64,000 nt of DNA from Phycisphaerae bacterium. GTDB taxonomy: Bacteria > Planctomycetota > Phycisphaerae > UBA1845 > UTPLA1. A program made the position numbers and the translations under genes. The stretch is taken from assembly GCA_035275405.1 (NCBI GenBank), contig DATEMU010000003.1:992001-1056000 (forward strand), read 5' to 3'. Below are positions 57,440 through 64,000 of the stretch, piece after piece (positions within the stretch are counted from its first letter, which is position 1; each line of letters starts with the position of its first letter). Below the pieces are notes generated by a model, which was not told the origin of the DNA, ran no database searches, and saw nothing but the letters and a program-made list of their open reading frames with translations.

Positions 57440-57958
57440 TTACTTCTGCACGGCTGCGACCGGGGCCGCCCCCGCCGTCGCAAGCCCCGCGCTCTTGCCG
57501 GCAATCGGCGTCACATTGAGCATCATGGGCACGACGCCGGCCGCTCGTCGAAAACCCAGCTCCTCGCAGAAATCCACTTCCGTTCCATACGCGGCGGCGT
57601 CGATCCGCTCGCAGCCCTGGTCGGCCAGCGTGCGGATCACCAGCTCCGCCATCTGCCGGGCGATCCCGAACTGATCGTGCTCGATGCGCCCATCAATGTG
57701 CGTCACGGCGCCGGGACCCTGCCGGGCCGGATCCAGCTTGCACTCCGTCAAATAGCCGCGAACCCCGTCAGCCAGGCCGCGGGCAATCCCGATGAGCCGG
57801 CCATCGCCTTCCCGGGCCGTCACAAAGCAGACGGAGTTGTCCACCATCCTCGACAGCTTGTCGACCGATTGCGGCATCAGGCATCCCTGGGCGTCGTAAA
57901 ACGCCTTCAATTCGCCGATGTCGATCTTGTCCACGACTTCACACTTGATCTGGTTCAT
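57440..57958 (-). CDS. GNAT-like acetyltransferase gene between rpoB and rpoC
   Basis: 172 aa, ATG 57958 with GGAG 9 nt upstream. The layout matches a GNAT: residues about 45-65 SVCFVTAREGDGRLIGIARGLADG (beta 2-3), a central segment with GYLTECKLDPARQGPGAVTH, ARQMAELVIRTLADQGCERIDAAAY (helix 3 and beta 5) and the C-terminal FCEELGFRRAAGVVPMMLNV (the 'Y/F..LGF' end). The acetyl-CoA Q/RxxGxG/A loop is weak, so the activity is inferred. It lies 77 nt before rpoC and 62 nt after rpoB, both on the same strand, an unusual interruption of the rpoBC operon. A product that acts on the polymerase is an attractive idea but unproven. Confidence 0.7.
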   Translation of the reverse strand: MNQIKCEVVDKIDIGELKAFYDAQGCLMPQSVDKLSRMVDNSVCFVTAREGDGRLIGIARGLADGVRGYLTECKLDPARQGPGAVTHIDGRIEHDQFGIARQMAELVIRTLADQGCERIDAAAYGTEVDFCEELGFRRAAGVVPMMLNVTPIAGKSAGLATAGAAPVAAVQK

Positions 57959-57986
57959 GATCGAACGCTCCTTCGCAAGGGCGTCG

Positions 57987-58002
57987 GGCCGCTCCAGCGG
58001 CC
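57987..58002. repeat. GC hairpin between rpoB and the GNAT-like gene
   Basis: GGCCGCT-CC-AGCGGCC, a perfect 7-bp stem with a 2-nt loop, 18 nt after the rpoB stop on the minus strand. No T-tract follows. It could stabilise the rpoB 3' end. Confidence 0.45.
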
Positions 58003-58019
58003 GGGCGTCGGGCCACCAA

Positions 58020-61000
58020 TCAAATTAACCTGCCTTTTTCGAGCTGGATGTTCATCCCCAGCCCGCGGATTTCATTGCACAACACGTCAAAGGACACGGG
58101 CGTGCCCGCCTCCAGCGTGTTCTCGCCCTTGACCATCGACTCGTAAATCTTCGTCCGGCCTTCCACGTCGTCGGACTTGACCGTGAGCAACTCCTGGAGA
58201 ATGTACGCCGCGCCATACGCCTCCAGGCCCCAGACTTCCATTTCGCCGAACCGCTGGCCGCCGGTACGGGCCTTGCCGCCGAGGGGCTGCTGCGTAATCA
58301 GCGAGTAGGGGCCCGTCGCGCGGGCATGAATCTTGTCATCCACGAGGTGGTGCAGCTTCATCATGTAGATGTAGCCGATCGTCACGGGCTGATCGAATCG
58401 GTCTCCGGTTCGGCCGTCGAAGAGGTTGATCTTGCCTCCGTAGGGCATCTTCGAGAGCATGAGGCCCTGTTTGTCGGCCACGGCGACGGCCTTGGGATCG
58501 GCGGCGAGGGTCTCGACCTTGCGATTGGCCTCCTCCACCGCGGCGTGCAGTTCTTCTTCCCGGCATCCGTCAAAGACCGGGGTGATCGCCTGGAAGCCGA
58601 GGATTTTCGCGGCCCAGCCCAGGTGCGTCTCCAGAATCTGCCCGACGTTCATGCGCGACGGCACGCCCAGCGGGTTAAGCATGATGTCGACGGGCGTTCC
58701 GTCGGCGAGGAAGGGCATGTCCTCGACCGGGAGGATCTTGGCGATGACGCCCTTGTTTCCATGACGGCCGGCCATCTTGTCGCCGACCGAAAGCTGCCGC
58801 TTGGTGGCGGTGTAGACCTTGACCATTTCGAGGACGCCGGAGGGCAGTTCGTCGCCGCGTTTGATCTGGGCGATTTTCCGCTCGCGCTCCTCGATGTGCT
58901 CGGCGATGCGCGGCCAATAGCGATTGTAGATCGGCTCGCACTCGTCGCGCTTGTTGGCCGGCTTGACCCACTTCACATTGAAGCGCCAGTTCTGCTTGTC
59001 GTCGCAGATCTGTTCCATGACGACGTCGGGATTGTCGCTGCGCCCGACGACCTGCTTGGTCTCGGGGTCCACGATGGGCTGGCCCGCGACGGCTTCCATC
59101 TCCTCGAGCATCTTTCGGAAGACGGCGATAATGCGAAGGTTCGTCGTGTTCTTGTAATCCTTGATCCGTTTCTGCACGAGGCGCTTCTGATCTTCGGAAA
59201 GATGGGTGCGCCGGCTGAACCGCTTGGCGTCGATCACGATGCCGGAGATGCCGCTGGGCACTTCCAGGGAATCGTTCTTCACGTCCTCGCCGGCGCGGCC
59301 GAAGATTGCGTGCAGCAGCTTTTCTTCGGGCGACAGCTCGCTCTTGCTCTTGGGCGAGACCTTGCCGACGAGAATGTCGCCGGGCTGCACTTCTGTCCCA
59401 ACGGTGATGATTCCGTTCTCGTCGAGGCTGCGCAGCGCCCGCTCGGAGACGTTGGGGATATCGCGGGTGAATTCCTCGCGGCCGAGCTTCGTTTCGCGAA
59501 TTTCAATCTCGTGCTCGTCGATGTGGATGCTGGTAAACGTATCGTTCTGAACGAGCCGCTCCGAAATCAGGATGGCGTCCTCAAAGTTGTAACCGTCGTA
59601 CGTCATGAACGCGACGAGGACATTGCGCCCCAGCGCCAACTCACCGTTTCGCGTGGCCGGACCGTCGGCGATGATCTGTCCCTTCTTGACCTTTTGGCCG
59701 AGCTTGACCAGCGGAATTTGATTGAGGCAGGTTCGCTCGTTGAGCCCCTGGAACTTCCGCAGTTCGTACTCTTCCGTGTTGTCCAGCACGATCCGCGACG
59801 CATCCACGAAGGTGACCGTGCCATCGGTCTGGGCGTGGACCACCATGCCGCTGTTGTCCGCCACCACGCGCTCCATGCCGGTCGCCACGACCGGCGGCTC
59901 CGTAATCAGGAGCGGTACGGCCTGCCGCTGCATGTTCGAGCCCATCAGCGCGCGGTTGGCGTCATCGTGTTCCAGGAACGGGATCAGGCTGGCGGAGACG
60001 CCGACGGTCTGCTTGGGAGAGATATCGATATATTCAATCTCGTCCTTGGTCACGAGGGCCAGATCACCCCGAATCCGCGCCATGATATGGTCACCCGTCA
60101 CGCGGCTCGCCTTCGGGTCCACCGCATCCGGCGGCGCCAGCACCGTCTTCATCTCCTCGTCGGCACGCAGGAACTCGTGTCCGCCGTTGACGCTCCCGCC
60201 CTTCTCCACCTTGCGATAGGGGGTAATCAAGAACCCATACTCATCGACGGTCGAGTAGATGCTCAGCGACGCGATCAGACCGATGTTCGTGCCTTCCGGC
60301 GTCTCGATCGGGCAGATGCGTCCGTAATGGCTGATATGCACGTCGCGGACCTCGAAGCCCGCCCGCTTGCGGTTCAAACCGCCGGGGCCGAGGGCCGAGA
60401 GCCGCCGCTCGTGCGTGAGCTGGCTCAGGGGATTGGTCTGGTCGACGACCTGCGACAACTCGCCGCGGCCGAAGAAGAACTCGATCGCCCCGGAGATTGC
60501 CTTGGAATTGATCAGCTCCGGGATTTTCCCGAGCTGGTCGGGCTCGCGCATGCTCATGCGCTCCTGCACCGTGCGGCGGAGCTTCAGGAAGCCCTTGCGA
60601 ATCTCATCGCAGGCCAGTTCGTCAATCGTTCGCAACCGCCGATTGCCGAGGTGGTCGATGTCGTCCTCCGCGACGATGACGCGGGTCTGCCGCCAGCCGT
60701 ACTCGTGGACATTGCCGACCGATAGCAGTTCCTTGTTGCCGTGCTTCTGAAGCACGGCGGAGACGCTCTCAAACGGCTCGAAGGCGGAGTGCTTGATGCC
60801 GCTGCCGAACAGCTCGCGCCATTCCGCCTCGATCGTCGCCTCGCCCGAAGCCGTGAGCCGCTTCGAATCCGCCTCGTTAAAGGTGTAAATCACCCCCGGC
60901 CGCGGGTAGTAGTTCATGAAATCGACCTGCACGACCTCTGGCTGGCCGTGCTTCGATGCCGCCAGATAGGCTTCTATCCCCTCCAGCAATCGCGAGGCGC

Positions 61001-62489
61001 GCGTCCGAATCGTCGCCACGATGTAATCGCGGGCCAGCTTCGTCACGTCCGAATCGCGGTCCTGCTTGCCCTTGCCGAGAAGCTGGCGCATCAGGTCGAG
61101 GTCGATCGAACCGGTCGGAGCCCATTCCGTCGGAGCATCGCAAAGGCTGCGAAGCTGGCGGTAGAGTTCCTTGACCACATCGATCGGCTGCAGTTTCTTG
61201 CGCCCGTCCCGGATCGAATCCAGTTGTCCGAGGACCACGCCCTCCTTGGGGTCTTTGACGGGCTGGTTCTTGGTCAAATAGCCGCTCAGTTGATCGGCCA
61301 GCTCGCGCGTCCAGCGGAGCATGCACAATTCAAACGGCACCCGCTGCGGCACCGAAAAACCAATCCGCTCCTGGCTGCGCAGGTCGAGCAGGTATCGCAA
61401 ACACGCGACGAAGTCCGCCGCCGTCAATGTGTTCAGCGAAGTCGGGATCGAGAGCCCGAACTTGCGGTTGATGCGGAATCGACCGACCCGGCCCAGGCGA
61501 TAGCGATTCGCGTCGTAGAATTTCTCGTGGAAGAGCTTGACCGCCTTGTCGAGCTGCGCCGGGTTGCCCGGCCGCAGACTCTTATAAATCCGCATCAGCG
61601 CGTCTTCATGGCTGTGGCTGCCGTCTTCGGCGAGGGTATTGAGGATCAGCGGGTCGCCGACCTTGTCGATGACTTCGAGTTGCTTGATGCTGCTGCCCTG
61701 AATCCGGGCCACGGCGTCGCCGACCTGGCAACCGGCCCGCACCAGCGGCTCGGCGTCTTCGCTCTCATCGAGGCGGACCTCGGACACGACATACATATCG
61801 GCGCGAAGATTGGCCACGCGGATCGTCTTCGTGGGATAAAACTCGCGGATGATGTCCTCATCCTTCCCATACCGAGGGTCCATCGCCCGCAGGAAACTCG
61901 TCGCCGGGATCTTGCTTGACTGGTCGATTCGGACGGCCATCACGTCCTTGCGCGTGATATTGATCTCCACCCAGCTCCCGCGCTCCGGAATGATGCGGCA
62001 CGCGTGCAGCGGCCGGTCCGCCTCCAGCGTCTCTTTGATGAAGTCCACGCCGGGCGAGCGGTGAAGCTGCGACACGATGACGCGCTCGGCCCCGTTAATG
62101 ATGAACTCCCCGCCGCCGATCATGATCGGGATATCGCCGAGGTAAATCCGGTCTTCGAAGATCTCGTCCTTATCCTTGCGGTGCAGCTTGCAGCGGATGC
62201 GCAGCGGCATCCCGTAGGTCAGGCGAAGCTGCCGGCACTCGTCCGGCGTGTAGCGCGGCTTGCCCAGCGAATAGTCGAGGTACTCCAGGACGATGTTCTC
62301 GTCATAACTGGAGATCGGGAAAACTTCCCGCAACAGGCCCTCAAGACCGGTCGGAGTCCGGTGCTCGGTCAGCGTGCCCTCCTGAAGGAAGCGCTTGTAG
62401 GAGCCAACCTGAATCTCGATCAGATTCGGCATGGCCATCGCGTCGCCGAGTTTGCTGAAAGAACGAATCTCTTTGGTGACGATCATCAT
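58020..62489 (-). CDS. rpoB: RNA polymerase beta subunit
   Basis: 1489 aa, longer than E. coli (1342). Two ATG codons in tandem (62489, 62486); AAAGGG lies just upstream, so the second may be used. Core segments are in order: [91 protein letters not shown] near the C-terminus. The rifampicin-site region reads [34 protein letters not shown], where [16 protein letters not shown] is the standard form. No rplJ/rplL precede it; a di-heme protein gene does. Confidence 0.98.
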   Translation of the reverse strand: MMIVTKEIRSFSKLGDAMAMPNLIEIQVGSYKRFLQEGTLTEHRTPTGLEGLLREVFPISSYDENIVLEYLDYSLGKPRYTPDECRQLRLTYGMPLRIRCKLHRKDKDEIFEDRIYLGDIPIMIGGGEFIINGAERVIVSQLHRSPGVDFIKETLEADRPLHACRIIPERGSWVEINITRKDVMAVRIDQSSKIPATSFLRAMDPRYGKDEDIIREFYPTKTIRVANLRADMYVVSEVRLDESEDAEPLVRAGCQVGDAVARIQGSSIKQLEVIDKVGDPLILNTLAEDGSHSHEDALMRIYKSLRPGNPAQLDKAVKLFHEKFYDANRYRLGRVGRFRINRKFGLSIPTSLNTLTAADFVACLRYLLDLRSQERIGFSVPQRVPFELCMLRWTRELADQLSGYLTKNQPVKDPKEGVVLGQLDSIRDGRKKLQPIDVVKELYRQLRSLCDAPTEWAPTGSIDLDLMRQLLGKGKQDRDSDVTKLARDYIVATIRTRASRLLEGIEAYLAASKHGQPEVVQVDFMNYYPRPGVIYTFNEADSKRLTASGEATIEAEWRELFGSGIKHSAFEPFESVSAVLQKHGNKELLSVGNVHEYGWRQTRVIVAEDDIDHLGNRRLRTIDELACDEIRKGFLKLRRTVQERMSMREPDQLGKIPELINSKAISGAIEFFFGRGELSQVVDQTNPLSQLTHERRLSALGPGGLNRKRAGFEVRDVHISHYGRICPIETPEGTNIGLIASLSIYSTVDEYGFLITPYRKVEKGGSVNGGHEFLRADEEMKTVLAPPDAVDPKASRVTGDHIMARIRGDLALVTKDEIEYIDISPKQTVGVSASLIPFLEHDDANRALMGSNMQRQAVPLLITEPPVVATGMERVVADNSGMVVHAQTDGTVTFVDASRIVLDNTEEYELRKFQGLNERTCLNQIPLVKLGQKVKKGQIIADGPATRNGELALGRNVLVAFMTYDGYNFEDAILISERLVQNDTFTSIHIDEHEIEIRETKLGREEFTRDIPNVSERALRSLDENGIITVGTEVQPGDILVGKVSPKSKSELSPEEKLLHAIFGRAGEDVKNDSLEVPSGISGIVIDAKRFSRRTHLSEDQKRLVQKRIKDYKNTTNLRIIAVFRKMLEEMEAVAGQPIVDPETKQVVGRSDNPDVVMEQICDDKQNWRFNVKWVKPANKRDECEPIYNRYWPRIAEHIEERERKIAQIKRGDELPSGVLEMVKVYTATKRQLSVGDKMAGRHGNKGVIAKILPVEDMPFLADGTPVDIMLNPLGVPSRMNVGQILETHLGWAAKILGFQAITPVFDGCREEELHAAVEEANRKVETLAADPKAVAVADKQGLMLSKMPYGGKINLFDGRTGDRFDQPVTIGYIYMMKLHHLVDDKIHARATGPYSLITQQPLGGKARTGGQRFGEMEVWGLEAYGAAYILQELLTVKSDDVEGRTKIYESMVKGENTLEAGTPVSFDVLCNEIRGLGMNIQLEKGRLI

Positions 62490-62925
62490 GCACCCTTTGA
62501 ACAGACCAGCGTGTGTGGTGTTGAAGCGGCTTCGATGTGCCGCGCTGCGGCGCGGACCGACCCGTTCGCGCGCGCGGAGCGGGCGTGGGGGAGGCCACTC
62601 TGTCGAAAAGAGGACCCGGAACGATTCGCCAACGGCGAGTACGTCATCGAGGAGCGCGCGGTCGAGCCGACGTTAAGTACCCAGGGACTGTCCTCCGCGG
62701 AGGCCATCTGGCGTCCAGCCGACCAGTCCCACACCCGATCAGCCAATTCCCGCCTCCGCGGCGGAGAAGTCAGTCAGTATAAGCGAGTTACGGGAAGGTG
62801 CCAGTGGAAAAATATTAGGCGCCGAAAACCTACATAAATATAGTGGCAAAAATAAGATATGATTCGGCCCTTGTTTTTCCTTTGGTCCTATTCGACCCTT
62901 ATGGCCCTGGCGTCCTTTTTCATTT
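62490..62925. other. Long rpoB leader and AT-rich intergenic region, no gene
   Basis: No frame with a ribosome-binding site is seen. The minus-strand leader of rpoB (about 280 nt) has a perfect GC hairpin CCGCGC-CGCA-GCGCGG near 62540-62555. The outer part (62805-62925) is AT-rich. Nothing resembles a ribosomal protein L10/L12 leader that I can recognise. Confidence 0.5.
62776..62804 (-). promoter_or_regulatory. Candidate promoter for rpoB
   Basis: Minus strand: CTGGCA (62804-62799), 17-nt spacer, TATACT (62781-62776). -10 matches 5 of 6 and -35 4 of 6. It gives a leader of about 280 nt. Confidence 0.45.
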
Positions 62926-63750
62926 CTACTCCAACCCCTCCCCATCCAGCAAAAAACCATCGTTCCGGTGCGCCTTGCAATCCAGTCCGCGCTTCGGCGT
63001 CTTTTTCTTTTCGCGTTTGATCGCCGCTATCTCCTTCTTCAATTTCTTCACTTCTTCCGGTGTCACCTTGTCTATCGCATCCGCCGGCGCATGAAGTAGC
63101 CGCAGCCTCTGCCAAAACGTCGCCGCCGACCCTTTCGGCTTCTTCGTACGTACTTGCAATAGCCGCGCGAGGATCGACACTCGCTCTGCCGACTTACGCG
63201 CCTCCCGATCGTCTTTCGCCTTTGGCGCGCCCTTCGCCCCGCGGCCGGTCTTGGCCAGCAACTCGCCAAATTCGTTGTGCGGTTTGCGACCCCGACCTTC
63301 GCCCGGCCCTCCGTCCTTGTGACAAATGTTGCAGCTCACGACCGACTGAATCCGTTCGGCCGTCTCGGCGTCCGGTTTGTCTTTCGCATTGGCCGGGCTC
63401 TTCCGCGCCAGGATCTCCACCCAGTTCGGCACGCCGTCGCCATCCACATCTCGATCGTCCGCCGCGGTCTCATCCCCGTTTTGCTTCCGCCCGCCCTTCG
63501 CGTCGCGCTCCAGCCGCGCAATCCGGTCGGCCAGCGGCATCGACTTGGGCTGCGCCGCAATCCGCTCGCCATAGGTGTTTAGCTTGTTCCCCGCAGCCGT
63601 CGTATGACACGACACACACGACGCCATCCGGCTGATCAGTAGCACCCGCACCTGCTCATAGTGCCGCTCCTTCGCCGACGCCGGCATGACTTGAACCAGG
63701 AAACTCAGCCCAAATCCGATGACAAAAAGCAGGTAATTCCGCCCCGACAT
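62926..63750 (-). CDS. Secreted di-heme c-type cytochrome-like protein with calcium-loop motif
   Basis: 274 aa. N-terminal signal (about 1-26, FVIGFGLSFLVQVMPASA). Two CxxCH heme motifs: CVSCH (45-49) and CNICH (140-144). Between them a TSP3/EF-hand-like loop DVDGDGVPNW (101-110). The C-terminal about 90 residues are Lys/Arg-rich and likely coiled coil (EVKKLKKEIAAIKREKKKTPKRG). Likely a periplasmic electron carrier or heme-binding protein; partner unknown. GGAGG lies only 1 nt before the ATG, so the start is not firm. It is upstream of rpoB on the same strand with a promoter between them. Confidence 0.75.
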   Translation of the reverse strand: MSGRNYLLFVIGFGLSFLVQVMPASAKERHYEQVRVLLISRMASCVSCHTTAAGNKLNTYGERIAAQPKSMPLADRIARLERDAKGGRKQNGDETAADDRDVDGDGVPNWVEILARKSPANAKDKPDAETAERIQSVVSCNICHKDGGPGEGRGRKPHNEFGELLAKTGRGAKGAPKAKDDREARKSAERVSILARLLQVRTKKPKGSAATFWQRLRLLHAPADAIDKVTPEEVKKLKKEIAAIKREKKKTPKRGLDCKAHRNDGFLLDGEGLE

Positions 63751-63910
63751 GCCTCCATATTAGAGCCAGTAGCTTCAATCTCAAAGAGCAGGTAGCGAGA
63801 TCGAGGAGGGCGGGAGTCTTTGCTTACCGGCCTCCGGATTTCTTGCCTTCCTCCGACCCCTGCCTCCGCCAATCCTGTAAATCTCGTAAATCCAGTCATT
63901 TCCCTCTGCC

Positions 63911-63942
63911 CATTCCGCATTCCGCATTCCAACTTCCGCATT
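63911..63942. repeat. Short tandem repeat CATTCCG/CATTCC
   Basis: CATTCCGCATTCCGCATTCC, then AACTTCCGCATTC: three near-exact 7-mers plus a fourth diverged one. Flanked by TGTAAATC-type repeats. Such runs are frequent intergenic repeats in environmental genomes. Confidence 0.5.
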
Positions 63943-63945
63943 CGC

Positions 63946-63974
63946 TTGACCCCTCGTCCATTCCCCCTTAATAA
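63946..63974 (+). promoter_or_regulatory. Strong sigma70-type promoter at the right edge
   Basis: TTGACC (63946-63951), a 17-nt spacer, TAATAA (63969-63974). Near consensus. An ATG stands at 63981, about where transcription should start, suggesting a leaderless mRNA. Confidence 0.5.
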
Positions 63975-63980
63975 ATCCCC

Positions 63981-64000
63981 ATGGCCACCGACCCCATCAC
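63981..64000 (+). CDS. Partial CDS starting at the window edge
   Basis: Only six codons are visible (MATDPI), cut off by the end of the window. The ATG is 6 nt after a near-consensus -10 box and has no Shine-Dalgarno, which fits a leaderless start. Too short to name a product; it may also be chance. Confidence 0.3.

Larger units (their letters stand above)
63751..63980. other. Intergenic region with short tandem repeats and an edge promoter
   Basis: No gene with a ribosome-binding site is visible. It holds TGTAAATC-type repeats (TCCTGTAAATCTCGTAAATCC, about 63876-63896) and a CATTCCG(C) run (63911-63942), then the promoter at 63946. The open frame 63705-63941 on the minus strand is a translation of these repeats. 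Confidence 0.5.

Noticed and set aside
58326-60725. A 799-codon open frame antisense to rpoB
   Set aside because: Same reason: opposite a conserved gene, no motif, no ribosome-binding site.

Overview
The window is a GC-rich (about 60 percent by eye), densely coded bacterial chromosome segment. It looks like Planctomycetota, possibly a Phycisphaerae-like or deep-branching lineage. The signs are a Ser/Thr kinase fused to TPRs beside an ECF sigma factor, secreted proteins with dockerin-like ends, a CxxC zinc-ribbon membrane protein with the 'LTGN.SG.CPECG' tail, KdsB (hence KDO/LPS and an outer membrane), many TPR and PQQ-propeller proteins, and short dispersed inverted repeats between genes. 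The assignment rests on gene content alone; no 16S rRNA is present.

Layout. 0-7.8 kb: larC, a membrane coiled-coil protein, a secreted degenerate metallophosphoesterase, a 2-hydroxyacid dehydrogenase with an unusual Rossmann loop, GAPDH and an outer-membrane barrel. 7.9-10.1 kb: a KimA-type K+ importer (minus strand) preceded by an almost textbook ydaO-type c-di-AMP riboswitch, the clearest regulatory find here. 10.2-15.4 kb: a secreted Gly/Ser/Asn/Phe-rich protein, a 50-residue small ORF, a TPR Ser/Thr kinase and an ECF sigma factor. 15.5-19.2 kb: three secreted proteins (fibre-like, metzincin protease, dockerin-like). 19.2-25.2 kb: kdsB, a glutathione peroxidase, metF, a polytopic membrane protein, rfbD and a lipoprotein. 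25.4-29.5 kb: small envelope proteins, a TPR lipoprotein preceded by a folded inverted-repeat element, tRNA-Tyr(GTA), pgsA and uppP. 29.8-31.7 kb: a lower-GC, translationally coupled two-gene block (repeat lipoprotein and membrane protein). 32.4-37.4 kb: small secreted and membrane proteins, a DUF2071-like protein, a GT-C-like protein and a GNAT. 37.5-45.6 kb: a PQQ-propeller protein, a TMTC-like TPR membrane protein, a polar amino-acid ABC transporter (fused binding protein and permease, plus ATPase) and a GT-C arabinofuranosyltransferase-like protein. 45.6-63.8 kb: one long minus-strand run of core genes, read as di-heme protein, rpoB, GNAT, rpoC, rpsL, rpsG, groEL, groES, second groEL, dnaJ, grpE, fmdB-like.

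The last block joins transcription, translation and protein-folding genes on one strand. It has two GroEL paralogues around one GroES, an acetyltransferase-like gene between rpoB and rpoC, no rplJL before rpoB and no fusA/tuf after rpsG. A strong promoter next to an ATG at the right edge starts a gene that runs out of the window.

Most starts were chosen from visible Shine-Dalgarno sequences. No CRISPR array, transposase or integrase was found.
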